A stretch of DNA of 64,000 bases, taken from Caldora sp965222765 (lineage in GTDB: Bacteria > Cyanobacteriota > Cyanobacteriia > Cyanobacteriales > Coleofasciculaceae). The notes under the pieces were generated by a model. The model was not told where the DNA came from. It did no database searches and saw only the letters and a list, made by a program, of their open reading frames with translations. Positions 41,683 through 49,998 of this stretch are shown piece after piece (position 1 is the stretch's first letter; every line of letters begins with the position of its first letter). A program made the translations under genes and the position numbers. Location of the stretch: assembly GCA_965222765.1 (NCBI GenBank), contig CBDCVG010000043.1, positions 124,001 to 188,000 of the forward strand, read 5' to 3'.

Positions 41683-42738
41683 CTATTGTGCTGCCCTGAG
41701 CAGATTTACAAGCTGTGAAGGTAAGTCAGCTAAAATACTCTCTACCAGTATGCCTTCATTTCTGAAGTAACGCTGCTGAGTTATTGGTTCAGAGATATTA
41801 ACTCCAGCATGATGCAAAGCAACAACCTCCCACATATCATTAAAGACTGGAGAGCCAGAAGAGCCTGGTAAGGTAGAGGTTATATACTGCACCACATTAC
41901 TACCCACGTATTGAACAAAGTTGTTTTGTAGTGAAATTTGCTTAGGTTGTCCTAATGGGTGCTGAATAATATTAACTCGGTTATCCTTACGAATCACTTT
42001 CGGTAAGAGTGGTAAACAGCTCCATTTTTGTCCAGGTTCCCCTTCAAGTTGAACTAAAGTATAGTCAAGAGCTTTGTTTGTATGAAAAACTCCATTAAAT
42101 TTAGCTCGATACTCATCTGTTGGTTGTGCTTCTCCTTGAAAGTTCTCTTCGTAGTTAAAACGAAAAATTGTATCTGACAGTAAATTTGAATCAGGTAAAA
42201 CATGATTGTTAGTCATAAACAAATCCTGAGTCACTAGAAATCCTGTACCTGACCAACGTTCTTGGCTTGTTCGTACCCCAACATAGGCAACTGACTGCCC
42301 TACTTGAATCCCCTTTTGCAAGAATGAGATTGGGCGCAGCGTATTCTCACCAATTATGTTCTCTAACACCTCTGTGGGAGTTTCTCTACCTCGCCACTGA
42401 TCAATAGCAGGTAAAGTAGAGATAGGAGTCATCATCTCATACTTCGTCAGCAACCTGTCTAAAAATTCTTGCTGCTGAACTCCTACAAAGCCTTTCAGAG
42501 TGTTTAAGAACAACCCTAGTGCCTCATGGTCATAGGTTAAACGCCCGCGATTAGACAAATAGCTCACGATCTCACTAACTGCCACAAATGAAGCACCAGA
42601 AAGATCAATCATTGGAGCTAATTCTTGTAGTCCTGCTAGCTCTAAAATTTGCTGACGCGATCGCTGTGTAGTTAGCTCTGGTAGCTCTTTTAGGAGAGTT
42701 ATTAACTGCTTGCGGTCTTCAATTTCTAAATTGACCAT
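41683..42738 (-). CDS. EAD-like adaptor fused to trypsin-like serine protease
   Basis: 351 residues from the ATG at 42738 (an upstream TTG would add seven). Residues 1-105 form a helical module (DRKQLITLLKELPELTTQRS...) of the same kind as in the FGE protein downstream. The protease domain (about 145-330) has a full catalytic triad: His179 in FMTNNHVL, Asp225 in ALDYTLVQL and Ser294 in LPGSSGSPVF. No signal peptide, so it is cytosolic. Trypsin domains behind EADs are proposed effectors of NTP-dependent conflict systems, activated by recruitment. Same strand, 42 bp from the FGE gene. Confidence 0.82.
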   Translation of the reverse strand: MVNLEIEDRKQLITLLKELPELTTQRSRQQILELAGLQELAPMIDLSGASFVAVSEIVSYLSNRGRLTYDHEALGLFLNTLKGFVGVQQQEFLDRLLTKYEMMTPISTLPAIDQWRGRETPTEVLENIIGENTLRPISFLQKGIQVGQSVAYVGVRTSQERWSGTGFLVTQDLFMTNNHVLPDSNLLSDTIFRFNYEENFQGEAQPTDEYRAKFNGVFHTNKALDYTLVQLEGEPGQKWSCLPLLPKVIRKDNRVNIIQHPLGQPKQISLQNNFVQYVGSNVVQYITSTLPGSSGSPVFNDMWEVVALHHAGVNISEPITQQRYFRNEGILVESILADLPSQLVNLLRAAQ

Positions 42739-42810
42739 ATAAATAACAAACTTGTGCAAATAATGCCGAAAAACAAACGTTTGAAACTGAATAACTCGTG
42801 ATACTCCGAA

Positions 42811-43713
42811 TTAATGTAGCGACTGGAGAGCTTTTACCTGCCCTTCAGATAATCCCAATAGTTGAGTAACTTGTTCAATATCCATTCCTGTTGCCAATAA
42901 ATTTCGGGCAGCTTGCAGTAATTGAGCTTGAGTCTCTTCCTTAGATTTTTCTGCTTGCTCTGTATCGGTTAACAGCCAGTTACCTGCACTATCGCACCAG
43001 CGCAACCAATAACCTGGGATATTTTCAAACACCCCTTCCCAAATTCCCAAGCCAATTTCTAAATCAGCTAACCAAGCGATCGCATTTTCTGGGTTGAGCG
43101 ATTGCTCCTGATATTGTCCTCCATCCAGCTTAAAATAGCGCAACTTTTGAGTGTAGCGGCTATAGACAAGGTAGTGAGGAATCCGCAAATATCGCTCATA
43201 TACTTCTAGCTTGGCAGGAAGTTTGGTGGCAGTTTGTTCTGAGCCATTCTCCCTAGGATTAACAGCTGGAGTATCTGATTCTGCATTTACCGTTTCATTG
43301 TAGAAGCGTCCCAAATCTTCAACTTCAGTACCTGGAGACAAAAACTCAATCGCCACATAGGGACTTTTGCCTTCCTGCCAAATGACATAGCTTCGCCGTA
43401 GCTCTTTACCATCATACAAACGAGGCACATCAATTGCTAAAAACCAATCAGGACGCTTATACCAAAGAGGATGATTGACATCGTAGTAGAGATTGAGGTC
43501 AGAGGCAGTAAAATAATTTTCACGAGTGTAACCACTCAACTGCAGGGTGCGACTGAGCAATTGTGGTTGAAGGTCATGAAATTCATCAGGCAAACCGGGC
43601 TCCTCTGGGTTTTCACTGGGCAGATCATACATCGTGGGCAGTGTTTCACGCGCTGATCTTGGGGGATCTACCTGTTCGAGTATTGGTTTATGTGTGATGG
43701 AAACCATAGCCAA
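42811..43713 (-). CDS. Uma2 family putative endonuclease, long form
   Basis: A 300-residue Uma2/DUF820 protein. RPDWFLAIDVPR and YVAIEFLSPGTEVEDLG carry the presumed nuclease acids. The extra C-terminal part ends in a helix-turn-helix-like segment (LLATGMDIEQVTQLLGLSEGQVKAL) of the sort often attached to Uma2 proteins. It is the first gene of a same-strand run with the protease and FGE genes (73 bp to the protease), so it may belong to the same transcript. The fourth Uma2 in this window. Confidence 0.85.
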   Translation of the reverse strand: MAMVSITHKPILEQVDPPRSARETLPTMYDLPSENPEEPGLPDEFHDLQPQLLSRTLQLSGYTRENYFTASDLNLYYDVNHPLWYKRPDWFLAIDVPRLYDGKELRRSYVIWQEGKSPYVAIEFLSPGTEVEDLGRFYNETVNAESDTPAVNPRENGSEQTATKLPAKLEVYERYLRIPHYLVYSRYTQKLRYFKLDGGQYQEQSLNPENAIAWLADLEIGLGIWEGVFENIPGYWLRWCDSAGNWLLTDTEQAEKSKEETQAQLLQAARNLLATGMDIEQVTQLLGLSEGQVKALQSLH

Positions 43714-43766
43714 CCTCTTTTACGATATAGACAATGAGCCTGTGATCTAAATCCAGTTTAACTAGA

Positions 43767-43822
43767 CTAGTACCGCTGCGCGGAATTAAGAATTAAGAAT
43801 TAAGAATTAAGAATGCTTATAG
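43767..43822 (+). repeat. CTAG MITE copy C (truncated)
   Basis: It starts CTAGTACCGCTGCGCGG, has four AATTAAG heptamers and GAATGCTTATAG, then departs from the consensus. The missing right half is replaced by sequence that reads as the 3' end of an antitoxin-like gene on the minus strand. Confidence 0.75.
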
Positions 43823-43960
43823 TACGAGCAGAGTAAACTTCCTCAACTAAGTCTTCTGCCGTGCGTGGATCATCTTGCCAAGCTCCACATGTCTCTAAAA
43901 ACATTTGCTGCTGTCAAGGATGAGAAATTTGCCAGCATCTCTGTTCGCTCCCAGTTTTCA
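43823..43960 (-). pseudogene. Fragment of an antitoxin-like gene
   Basis: One minus-strand frame reads FLETCGAWQDDPRTAEDLVE then EVYSARTIS, like the C-terminus of a short antitoxin family where a GSWQDxRTPEEI segment ends in SSRT. Upstream in a shifted frame is WERTEMLANFSSLTAANVF. The last codons run into the truncated MITE. It is probably a frameshifted relic; the family call is tentative. Confidence 0.35.
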
Positions 43961-43966
43961 CTTTTT

Positions 43967-44095
43967 TTAACCACCAATTCCCAGACGACTGGCTAAACCG
44001 GGAGTCCAGGGGATAAGAGTTGCTGCCATCAAAAACAGTGCCAATAAAGCCAAAATTGCTCTAGTGTCATCCGGTTCTGTAATTTCATTAAGGTT
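43967..44095 (-). pseudogene. Displaced C-terminal segment of the M50 peptidase
   Basis: Shifting by one base at the stop codon of the M50 gene gives a further 42 codons: NLNEITEPDDTRAILALLAL then a hydrophobic run and WTPGLASRLGIGG, ending TAA at 43967. This is the normal C-terminal membrane helix and tail of cyanobacterial site-2 proteases of this type, so the gene carries a single-base frameshift near 44096. Confidence 0.8.
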
Positions 44096-45506
44096 AGGGA
44101 CGCTCCTGGCCTCTTTGCAAGAACAGAATCACGATCGCCCAGTACAAAATGAGGGGATTTGCCGGATTCAAAAAAGCGACTATTCCTAGGATAATCAGGG
44201 TGGCAATGGTAGTGCGTCGAGCTATTTTACGTCCGTAGATTGCCTGAACAATTCGCCCTCCATCTAACTGCCCTGCTGGCATTAAGTTCAAGGCTGTGAT
44301 GAGTAAGCCTAACCAACCCATAATTGTCAGTGGGTGAATGTCAACTAATGTCCCTTGCAAAGAAGCTCCAAGGAAAACTCTTGCCATCCCTCCCACCAAA
44401 ATAGAACCTTGGAAAAACTGAGATGGAACCTGCAAAGAACTGCCTTCATGAGAAAGCAATAATCCGCCAATGAGTAGCAGTAGAGAAACAATACCACCAA
44501 CTGCTGGTCCGGCTAGAGAGATGTCAAACAAGGCTGTGCGGTTAGCCAACAGAGATTCAAAGCGGGTAATAGCACCAAAAGAGCCGATTTGCCAACTGGG
44601 GATGAAAAAAGGTAGACCGATGCGCACATTGTAGCGCTTCCCTTGCCACCAATGGCCGAGTTCGTGAGCGATCAACACTGTCCAAATCCCGACACTAATG
44701 GGTAATGCTTCTGGAAATCGCTCCAGATTATTGAAAAAATCAAATTTCAGTAGCAAGCTAGCTGCTTCCAAAGTAGTGGCAATGGTAACAAGGAACAGGA
44801 CAGCTGCCAGAATTTTCTGGGATACTGTTGCTGGTTCTGGATCATTGCTACTAGGTAGAACAATGATTACCGGTTTACCTTCAGGTCCTTCAACTAAAAA
44901 TAACCGATAGCGATCGCCTAATCGCTCCTCCAAGTTGGTAGATAAGCGGGAATACACAGTCTCTGGTTCTTTTCCCCGCAAATTACCTTTAAAAATCACC
45001 CCTTCCTGATAGGGAATTGTTTCTGTGCTAAAAAACGTATCAATGCCAAAAATTTCTTGGATGTTCTTGAGATCTTCATCGGGAATGGGAGCTATCTCAG
45101 GAGCAACATTCTTACCCTGGGAAGGCGGTGGAGAATTTTCAGCAGTTGTGCTATTCTCTGCATCTGAGGTTTCGATTGTGCTGCCTTGTTGTTGCTCGTT
45201 TAGTAGCTTCTTCGTACGTTCTCGCAATAACTCATCCTGTCCAGCAGCACGCAAACGCTTACCCAAGTAGATATACAACCCAGCAGAAGCAACTATTAAG
45301 AATAATATGCCGACGATATTGACGTAAATGCCAGCAGCAAGCAAGCCAAAAAACAGCAGCCAGGGAACTGTTAAAACGACTGATTGCGACCAGGCTAAGA
45401 TTCCTAGTTTACCGAAAGACTGAGCACGTTTGAAGCCCCAAGCTAACACACCAAGCGCCAGCAAGATAATCAAAATAGTTGCAGTAGTCTCTGATCCGTT
45501 AAACAT
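44094..45506 (-). CDS. M50 (site-2 protease) family metalloprotease, C-terminally frameshifted
   Basis: A polytopic membrane zinc protease, 470 residues as read. N-terminal membrane helices (1-80), a low-complexity cytosolic linker, a domain around residues 140-220 and then the catalytic core with HELGH (281-285) and NLMPAGQLDGGRIVQ for the third zinc ligand. Family members run about 500-515 residues. Here the frame ends QRGQERP, while the expected tail (another 42 residues with one helix) follows in the next frame. The core is intact, so partial function is possible. A sequencing error cannot be excluded. Confidence 0.85.
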   Translation of the reverse strand: MFNGSETTATILIILLALGVLAWGFKRAQSFGKLGILAWSQSVVLTVPWLLFFGLLAAGIYVNIVGILFLIVASAGLYIYLGKRLRAAGQDELLRERTKKLLNEQQQGSTIETSDAENSTTAENSPPPSQGKNVAPEIAPIPDEDLKNIQEIFGIDTFFSTETIPYQEGVIFKGNLRGKEPETVYSRLSTNLEERLGDRYRLFLVEGPEGKPVIIVLPSSNDPEPATVSQKILAAVLFLVTIATTLEAASLLLKFDFFNNLERFPEALPISVGIWTVLIAHELGHWWQGKRYNVRIGLPFFIPSWQIGSFGAITRFESLLANRTALFDISLAGPAVGGIVSLLLLIGGLLLSHEGSSLQVPSQFFQGSILVGGMARVFLGASLQGTLVDIHPLTIMGWLGLLITALNLMPAGQLDGGRIVQAIYGRKIARRTTIATLIILGIVAFLNPANPLILYWAIVILFLQRGQERP

Positions 45507-45548
45507 TTTGGTTATCCGTTATTGTTTATTAGCCAAATACTTGTGGGC

Positions 45549-46478
45549 TTAACTATCTGCACTACCATTTTTCCAACTTTGGACAGCGGCTCTGAGATTA
45601 CCTTGGTGTTGAGCAAGTAAGCGATCGCTTTGTTTATTATCTAATCTAGTCCAATGCATTAGCAATGCTAGTTTCACCTTGCGTCCACTACGCTCTAGTA
45701 ATAAACCAGCCTCTTTCCGGCTCAAACTGGTGAGGTCTTGCAAAATTCGCAGTGCCCGATCATGCAGTTTTGTGTTAGTAACTGCCACATCTACCATGCG
45801 ATTACCATAGACTTTGCCTAACTGCACCATAACTCCAGTCGAGAGAATGTTCAATGCCATTTTAGTCACAGTACCAGCTTTTAGTCGTGTGGAGCCAGTT
45901 AGTATTTCAGGTCCCACGAGTAATCGAATATCTAAATCAGCTTCAATGCTTACTTGCTCAGTTGGTACACAAGCGAGCAAAATAGTAGTCGCTCCCCGCT
46001 GTCGTGCTGCTTGGATTGCTCCATGGACAAAAGGTGTAGTTCCACCAGCACTAATACCAACAACAACATCTAACTCAGTGATATGACGATGAGCAATTGC
46101 TTCTGCTCCATCTTCTTTTCGATCTTCCAAATCTTCTGAGCTGCGCACCAATGCTCCTGCTCCTCCAGCAATTATCCCCTGTACCAACTCTGGTGGCGTA
46201 CAAAAGGTGGGGGGACACTCAGCAGCATCAAGTACTCCTAAGCGTCCACTGGTTCCGGCTCCGACATAAAAGAGGTGTCCCCCCTTGCCTAGAGCCTTAG
46301 CTGTACAATCAATTGCTTGGGCTAGTTGGATGCGAGCAGCAGCGATCGCGCTGAGAGTTTTGGCATCTTCGCGATTAAACAACTCTACCAGTTCTAGGGA
46401 AGTTAACTGGTCAAGGTTCTGGCTATCGGGGTTAATTTGCTCGGTCAAAAGATGACCCCGCTCTTGTGAATCAGTCAT
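45549..46478 (-). CDS. murQ: N-acetylmuramic acid 6-phosphate etherase (MurQ)
   Basis: Cleaves the lactyl ether of MurNAc-6-P to GlcNAc-6-P in cell-wall recycling. The 309 residues carry a SIS domain with FYVGAGTSGRLGVLDAAECPPTF (sugar-phosphate and catalytic Glu region), EDGAEAIA and GISAGGTTPFVHGA, and RLKAGTVTKMALNILSTG. It starts inside a GTCATTGGTTATTG heptamer-type tract. No other recycling gene is adjacent; the M50 gene lies 42 bp downstream on the same strand. Confidence 0.94.
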   Translation of the reverse strand: MTDSQERGHLLTEQINPDSQNLDQLTSLELVELFNREDAKTLSAIAAARIQLAQAIDCTAKALGKGGHLFYVGAGTSGRLGVLDAAECPPTFCTPPELVQGIIAGGAGALVRSSEDLEDRKEDGAEAIAHRHITELDVVVGISAGGTTPFVHGAIQAARQRGATTILLACVPTEQVSIEADLDIRLLVGPEILTGSTRLKAGTVTKMALNILSTGVMVQLGKVYGNRMVDVAVTNTKLHDRALRILQDLTSLSRKEAGLLLERSGRKVKLALLMHWTRLDNKQSDRLLAQHQGNLRAAVQSWKNGSADS

Positions 46479-46560
46479 TGGTTATTAGTCATTGGTTATT
46501 GGTCATTGGTCATTGGTTATTGGTCATTAGTCATTGGTACAAACAACAAATAACAAACAA
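46476..46560. repeat. GTCATTGGTTATTG heptamer tract
   Basis: About nine TCATTGG/TTATTGG/TTATTAG units between murQ and the DUF3110 gene, directly 5' of the murQ start codon on the minus strand. The tract overlaps where a Shine-Dalgarno would be, and none is visible. Confidence 0.6.
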
Positions 46561-46564
46561 CAAA

Positions 46565-46972
46565 TTACAACAATCCTTCCAACTGACGCCGAATCTGATC
46601 CAAATTAGACATTTCTACTTCTTCGACTTCCTCCACCATTTCCTTGGTGTCTGCTTGCAAGTCATCTGGTTCAAGATTAGCTTCTGGTGGAGCTAGGAAA
46701 AGGCGCTCCAGCGTGTTTTCTGGAACAAATCCTGCGGGGACTAACTGCCAGTCATAATCGAATTGTTCAGTGTCAATATCTTCCATATCGATTTCCTCAA
46801 CACTCACCGGTGGAAAATCTTGAGCTTCTAACAGAAGTCCGTAGCGGGTGGCATCGTCTTCTGACTCAAACATCAAAACTACGGTGCGATCTTGAATTTG
46901 CAGGGAGTGAACTCCTTCGTTTTCTGTGCCGACATTGTATAAGAGGATAAATACTCGCTTAGGTGAAGCCAT
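46565..46972 (-). CDS. DUF3110 domain protein
   Basis: A 135-residue protein found in cyanobacteria and plastid-bearing plants. The DUF3110 domain spans about residues 5-90 (RVFILLYNVGTENEGVHSLQ, VVLMFESEDDATRYGLLLEAQDFP). An acidic, Glu-rich tail and a short helix (SNLDQIRRQLEGLL) end the protein. The function is unknown. It could share a transcript with murQ downstream. Confidence 0.85.
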   Translation of the reverse strand: MASPKRVFILLYNVGTENEGVHSLQIQDRTVVLMFESEDDATRYGLLLEAQDFPPVSVEEIDMEDIDTEQFDYDWQLVPAGFVPENTLERLFLAPPEANLEPDDLQADTKEMVEEVEEVEMSNLDQIRRQLEGLL

Positions 46973-47129
46973 AGGTTATTGCTAATTTTCAAGTTTATGT
47001 TTCACACATTACCGTCTTTACCTAGAATAACGTCAGTTAGGGAACAAGCTTTAAACCCAAACAAAGTTTGCTTTTAACTAAAATGTCGGGCTAAGTCCCA
47101 CGTTCCAAAGGGTCACCGTAGGTAGTTCA

Positions 47130-47384
47130 CTAACTAAAGTCTTCCTCCATCTGGGCTATTTCTGCTAGAGATTTCCAACCAGGTTGCCACAAGGCACAAT
47201 CTTTAAGCTGTTGAGCATTCAACCAAAAACGGACATTCGGGTCACACGAAGCAACCATTTCCGCAAATACCCACTTCCCCCGATTTTGACGGTTAATCAC
47301 TTGGAAATGTCGCCAGCCCCAGGTTTGTTGCTGGGATGTCCATTTAGAACCAACTAGGTGAGGGAATTTTTGCTTTTTTGACAT
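47130..47384 (-). CDS. TIGR02450 family Trp-rich small protein
   Basis: 84 residues from the ATG at 47382-47384, starting MSKKQKFPHLVGSKWTSQQQ; the frame is open another 51 codons upstream, but that part is unlike the family. The signature is VGSKWTSQQQTWGWRHFQV and WVFAEMVASCDPNVRFWLN. The function is unknown; the family is found in photosynthetic bacteria and algae. It is divergent from the secreted protease-TPR gene. Confidence 0.8.
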   Translation of the reverse strand: MSKKQKFPHLVGSKWTSQQQTWGWRHFQVINRQNRGKWVFAEMVASCDPNVRFWLNAQQLKDCALWQPGWKSLAEIAQMEEDFS

Positions 47385-47592
47385 TCTTGCTAAATTTATA
47401 TAGTTGGGATCCTCTTCAATAAGCACTAAGGGCAAAGCGGTGTACCACTTTACCTGCACCGAAGACCTAATATATGCTTCGGTTACCACTTGGAAAAAAG
47501 TTGCGGTTGTCAGGAATCTAGTACAAGAAGGCTCCAATGCAGAAGACTGTAATGTTTATGGTATCTGCTTTTTTGCCTATCGTTAAGAAGCT

Positions 47593-47618
47593 TGATTATT
47601 TCCACCGTACTGCACTAG
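47593..47618 (+). repeat. Degenerate solo right end of the CTAG MITE
   Basis: TGATTATTTCCACCGTACTG followed by CACTAG matches the MITE right end with about four changes. It lies in the untranslated region 65 bp before the chosen start of the protease-TPR gene. Confidence 0.6.
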
Positions 47619-47683
47619 ATAGCCACCTTGTAGCCTTATTGAGCGAGTCATCTGTTTATACCCTTACAAAACCCTTATTGTTG

Positions 47684-49297
47684 ATGAAATTTTCCTACGA
47701 ACTTTCAACAGCTTTGCTTGGTGCAGCAGCAATCATACTGGTGCAACCTCAAATCACTCTAGCTTTGACAGCTTCGGAGGTTAATGCTATTGCTGAAAAG
47801 ATTACTGTATTGATTGCGCAAGAGGAACAACAAGTTGCTTCAGGAGTGATTGTTGGCAAAGAAGGAAATACTTATTTTGTTTTGACTAGTCAACATGTAG
47901 TACAAACTGAGGGTCAGTACCAGATTATGACTCCTAGTAATGCTAAACATTCTGTTAACTACAGCAACATTATCAAATTACCTGGGATTGATTTAGCTAT
48001 CTTACAATTTATTAGCCCAAACATTTATCAAGTTGCTACCTTTGGTAATTCCAGCGAAGTAATTGTGGGTTCTCCAGCTTATATTTCTGGGTGGCCAAAA
48101 CCTGGTTTTGCTCTCCAAGATGAAGCACCAATTCGTCTTTTTCACTCTGGACAAATTTCAGCTCGTCAACCTCTCAAAGATGGTTACGAGTTAATCTATA
48201 CTACCCCTACTCGTCAAGGAATGAGTGGAGGACCGGTGCTCAATGAAAATGGCCAGCTGATTGGTATTCATGGGCGTACTGATTTACCTACCCTAGAAAC
48301 AGATCCCAAGCCTTGGGGAGTTAATTTAGGTATTCCCATCAACACGTTCATTGAATTAGCTCCTAGTCTTTATACTGAACAAGGAGAAATCAAGCTCAAG
48401 GCGCAAGCTTACCAGGAAGCCATTGCCTATTTTAACCAGGTACTAAAGTTTAATCCCAACTCTGCTGCTGCCTATAATGGGCAAAGTTATGCTCATTTTG
48501 CTCAGACAGGGTATGAGGAATCTATTCAGAAGGCAACCCAAGCAATCAAGAATAACCCTAAATTAGCTGAAGCTTACCTCATCCGGGGGGCTAGCTATGC
48601 TCAGCAAGGAAGTCACCGCCAAGCAATTGAGAATTTTAACGAAGCGATCGCAATTAATTCTCGTTTTGCTGATGCCTATGCTTTGCGAGGGGTAAGTAAG
48701 GCAAAAATAGGGGATTCTAATGGAGCTTATAAGGATGTTGAACTGTCTCTTAAACTAGCTCCTAAAAGTTCTATTGCCTACATCTGCCTTAGCCAAATTC
48801 ACTCCCTTGTTGGCTACAGGATAGGTGCAGGGGAGGCTAGTAGGATTGCAGATGAACTCTTAGATACTTCTAGGGAGATAAATCCTTATCAAATGACGCT
48901 CAATCAAGTACTGGAAAGCCGTTTACTTCAAGATCTTGTTGTACAGACAACGCCAACTTCTTCTAACCCTCAGACAGCAGTAAATCCAGGAAATGAGTAC
49001 TATACCAACACCATTAATCTAGTTGAGGCTTGCAAGTCTTATGATGACTCGCCTCACCAAAATGAGGCACTGCTGTGGCTACAAGATCAAATCCCTAAGT
49101 CTACTCTCAAAACATTTACGATGATGTGGCGACTGCAACTCATCTTTGACATGGATAAGGAGCCGATGGAGCTCGTTAACGTTTGTCAGCATTATGAGGG
49201 TAAGGAACACCAAGATAAGGCTTTAGAAAGGCTACAGACTCGAATTAACCAGGTAACAATTATTGAGTTTGCCCAAAGGTGGTTCCAAACTCAGTAA
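47684..49297 (+). CDS. Secreted trypsin-like serine protease with TPR repeats
   Basis: 537 residues from the ATG at 47684, where a normal signal peptide begins (MKFSYELSTALLGAAAIILV ... ITLA); the open frame extends upstream through a MITE end and is not plausible as protein. The protease domain (about 45-235) has His in VLTSQHVV, Asp in GIDLAILQF and Ser in RQGMSGGPV. Four TPRs (about 240-385, AIAYFNQVLKFNPNSAAAYN type) follow. The C-terminus holds two copies of a 45-residue module with an HQ-x-x-A-L-x-x-LQ core (starts near 440 and 490). Probably periplasmic. Confidence 0.82.
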   Translation: MKFSYELSTALLGAAAIILVQPQITLALTASEVNAIAEKITVLIAQEEQQVASGVIVGKEGNTYFVLTSQHVVQTEGQYQIMTPSNAKHSVNYSNIIKLPGIDLAILQFISPNIYQVATFGNSSEVIVGSPAYISGWPKPGFALQDEAPIRLFHSGQISARQPLKDGYELIYTTPTRQGMSGGPVLNENGQLIGIHGRTDLPTLETDPKPWGVNLGIPINTFIELAPSLYTEQGEIKLKAQAYQEAIAYFNQVLKFNPNSAAAYNGQSYAHFAQTGYEESIQKATQAIKNNPKLAEAYLIRGASYAQQGSHRQAIENFNEAIAINSRFADAYALRGVSKAKIGDSNGAYKDVELSLKLAPKSSIAYICLSQIHSLVGYRIGAGEASRIADELLDTSREINPYQMTLNQVLESRLLQDLVVQTTPTSSNPQTAVNPGNEYYTNTINLVEACKSYDDSPHQNEALLWLQDQIPKSTLKTFTMMWRLQLIFDMDKEPMELVNVCQHYEGKEHQDKALERLQTRINQVTIIEFAQRWFQTQ

Positions 49298-49299
49298 TT

Positions 49300-49330
49300 T
49301 AAGGTGTTAGGTGTTAGGTGTTAGGTAATG
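49300..49330. repeat. GGTGTTA heptamer tract
   Basis: Three GGTGTTA units after the stop codon of the protease-TPR gene, of the same kind as at 2449-2480 and 10275-10300. Confidence 0.55.
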
Positions 49331-49480
49331 GAATTGAGAAGTGATTAGAGCCTTGAAGCTACAAGGAAAGCTATTAAGGAAGAGAGTAAATCTAAAATCT
49401 AAAATCTCAATGACGCATTTAAATTGGTTTATCTTAATCTCCGCATCCCTACATTTCTCCGCCTCAGCACAATTTACAAT

Positions 49481-49759
49481 TTAAATGCACAAAAGCTTAT
49501 AGGCAGTTTCCAGTGCTGATCTGTGTTTAAAGCCTCTAGAGTTATCCGAAACTTTATAGCGGAAGGAGTGGGAGGCTCCGGTACGCTCAAAAACCCCTAA
49601 TCGATGGAGCATAGGAACTAACCGCCTGACGCTATGGGTATTCACTTTTGTTACTTGTGCAATTTCCTCCAGATTCAGCCACTGAGAGGATTCCTTAACG
49701 CCAGCATAAACTCGAATTAAATGGGGAAGTTGGGGCTGCACTTTGTTGACATCTTTCAT
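49481..49759 (-). CDS. Small winged-helix-like regulator, hypothetical
   Basis: 92 residues. The middle part (about 27-62) has the form of a winged helix-turn-helix: WLNLEEIAQVTKVNTHSVRR followed by LVPMLHRLGVFERTG and a beta wing (FRYKVSDN). A clear AAGGAAG Shine-Dalgarno lies 5 bp upstream of the ATG, and an AAATTTATTAAATTT inverted repeat sits just before it, a candidate operator. I cannot name the target. The protein is probably DNA-binding. Confidence 0.6.
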   Translation of the reverse strand: MKDVNKVQPQLPHLIRVYAGVKESSQWLNLEEIAQVTKVNTHSVRRLVPMLHRLGVFERTGASHSFRYKVSDNSRGFKHRSALETAYKLLCI

Positions 49760-49881
49760 TAAACTTCCTTGAAATTTAATAAATTTTAAGGAAGAGTCTA
49801 ACGAGTAGTTGTGAAAAAAATGTGAAAATCTAAGGACAAAAGATTAAAAAGCTTACCCTACAAGCATTCTGCCTTCTTACA

Positions 49882-49992
49882 CTAGTACAGCGCGGCAGAA
49901 GTAACTAACCAGTTTGAGATCGATAGAATCCTTACTCTATAAGCATTCTTAATTCTTAATTCTTAATTCTTAATTCCGCGCAGCGGTACTAG
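49882..49992 (-). repeat. CTAG MITE copy D (full)
   Basis: 111 bp between CTAG ends, in minus orientation: four AATTAAG-type heptamers, a CTTACTCTATAAGCATTC block and inverted ends as in the other copies. It lies 7 bp beyond the stop codon of the STAND gene. Its right-end region reads CTGGTTAGTTACTTCTGCC on the minus strand, the empty-site reference for nested copy B. Confidence 0.8.
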
Positions 49993-49998
49993 TCTCGA

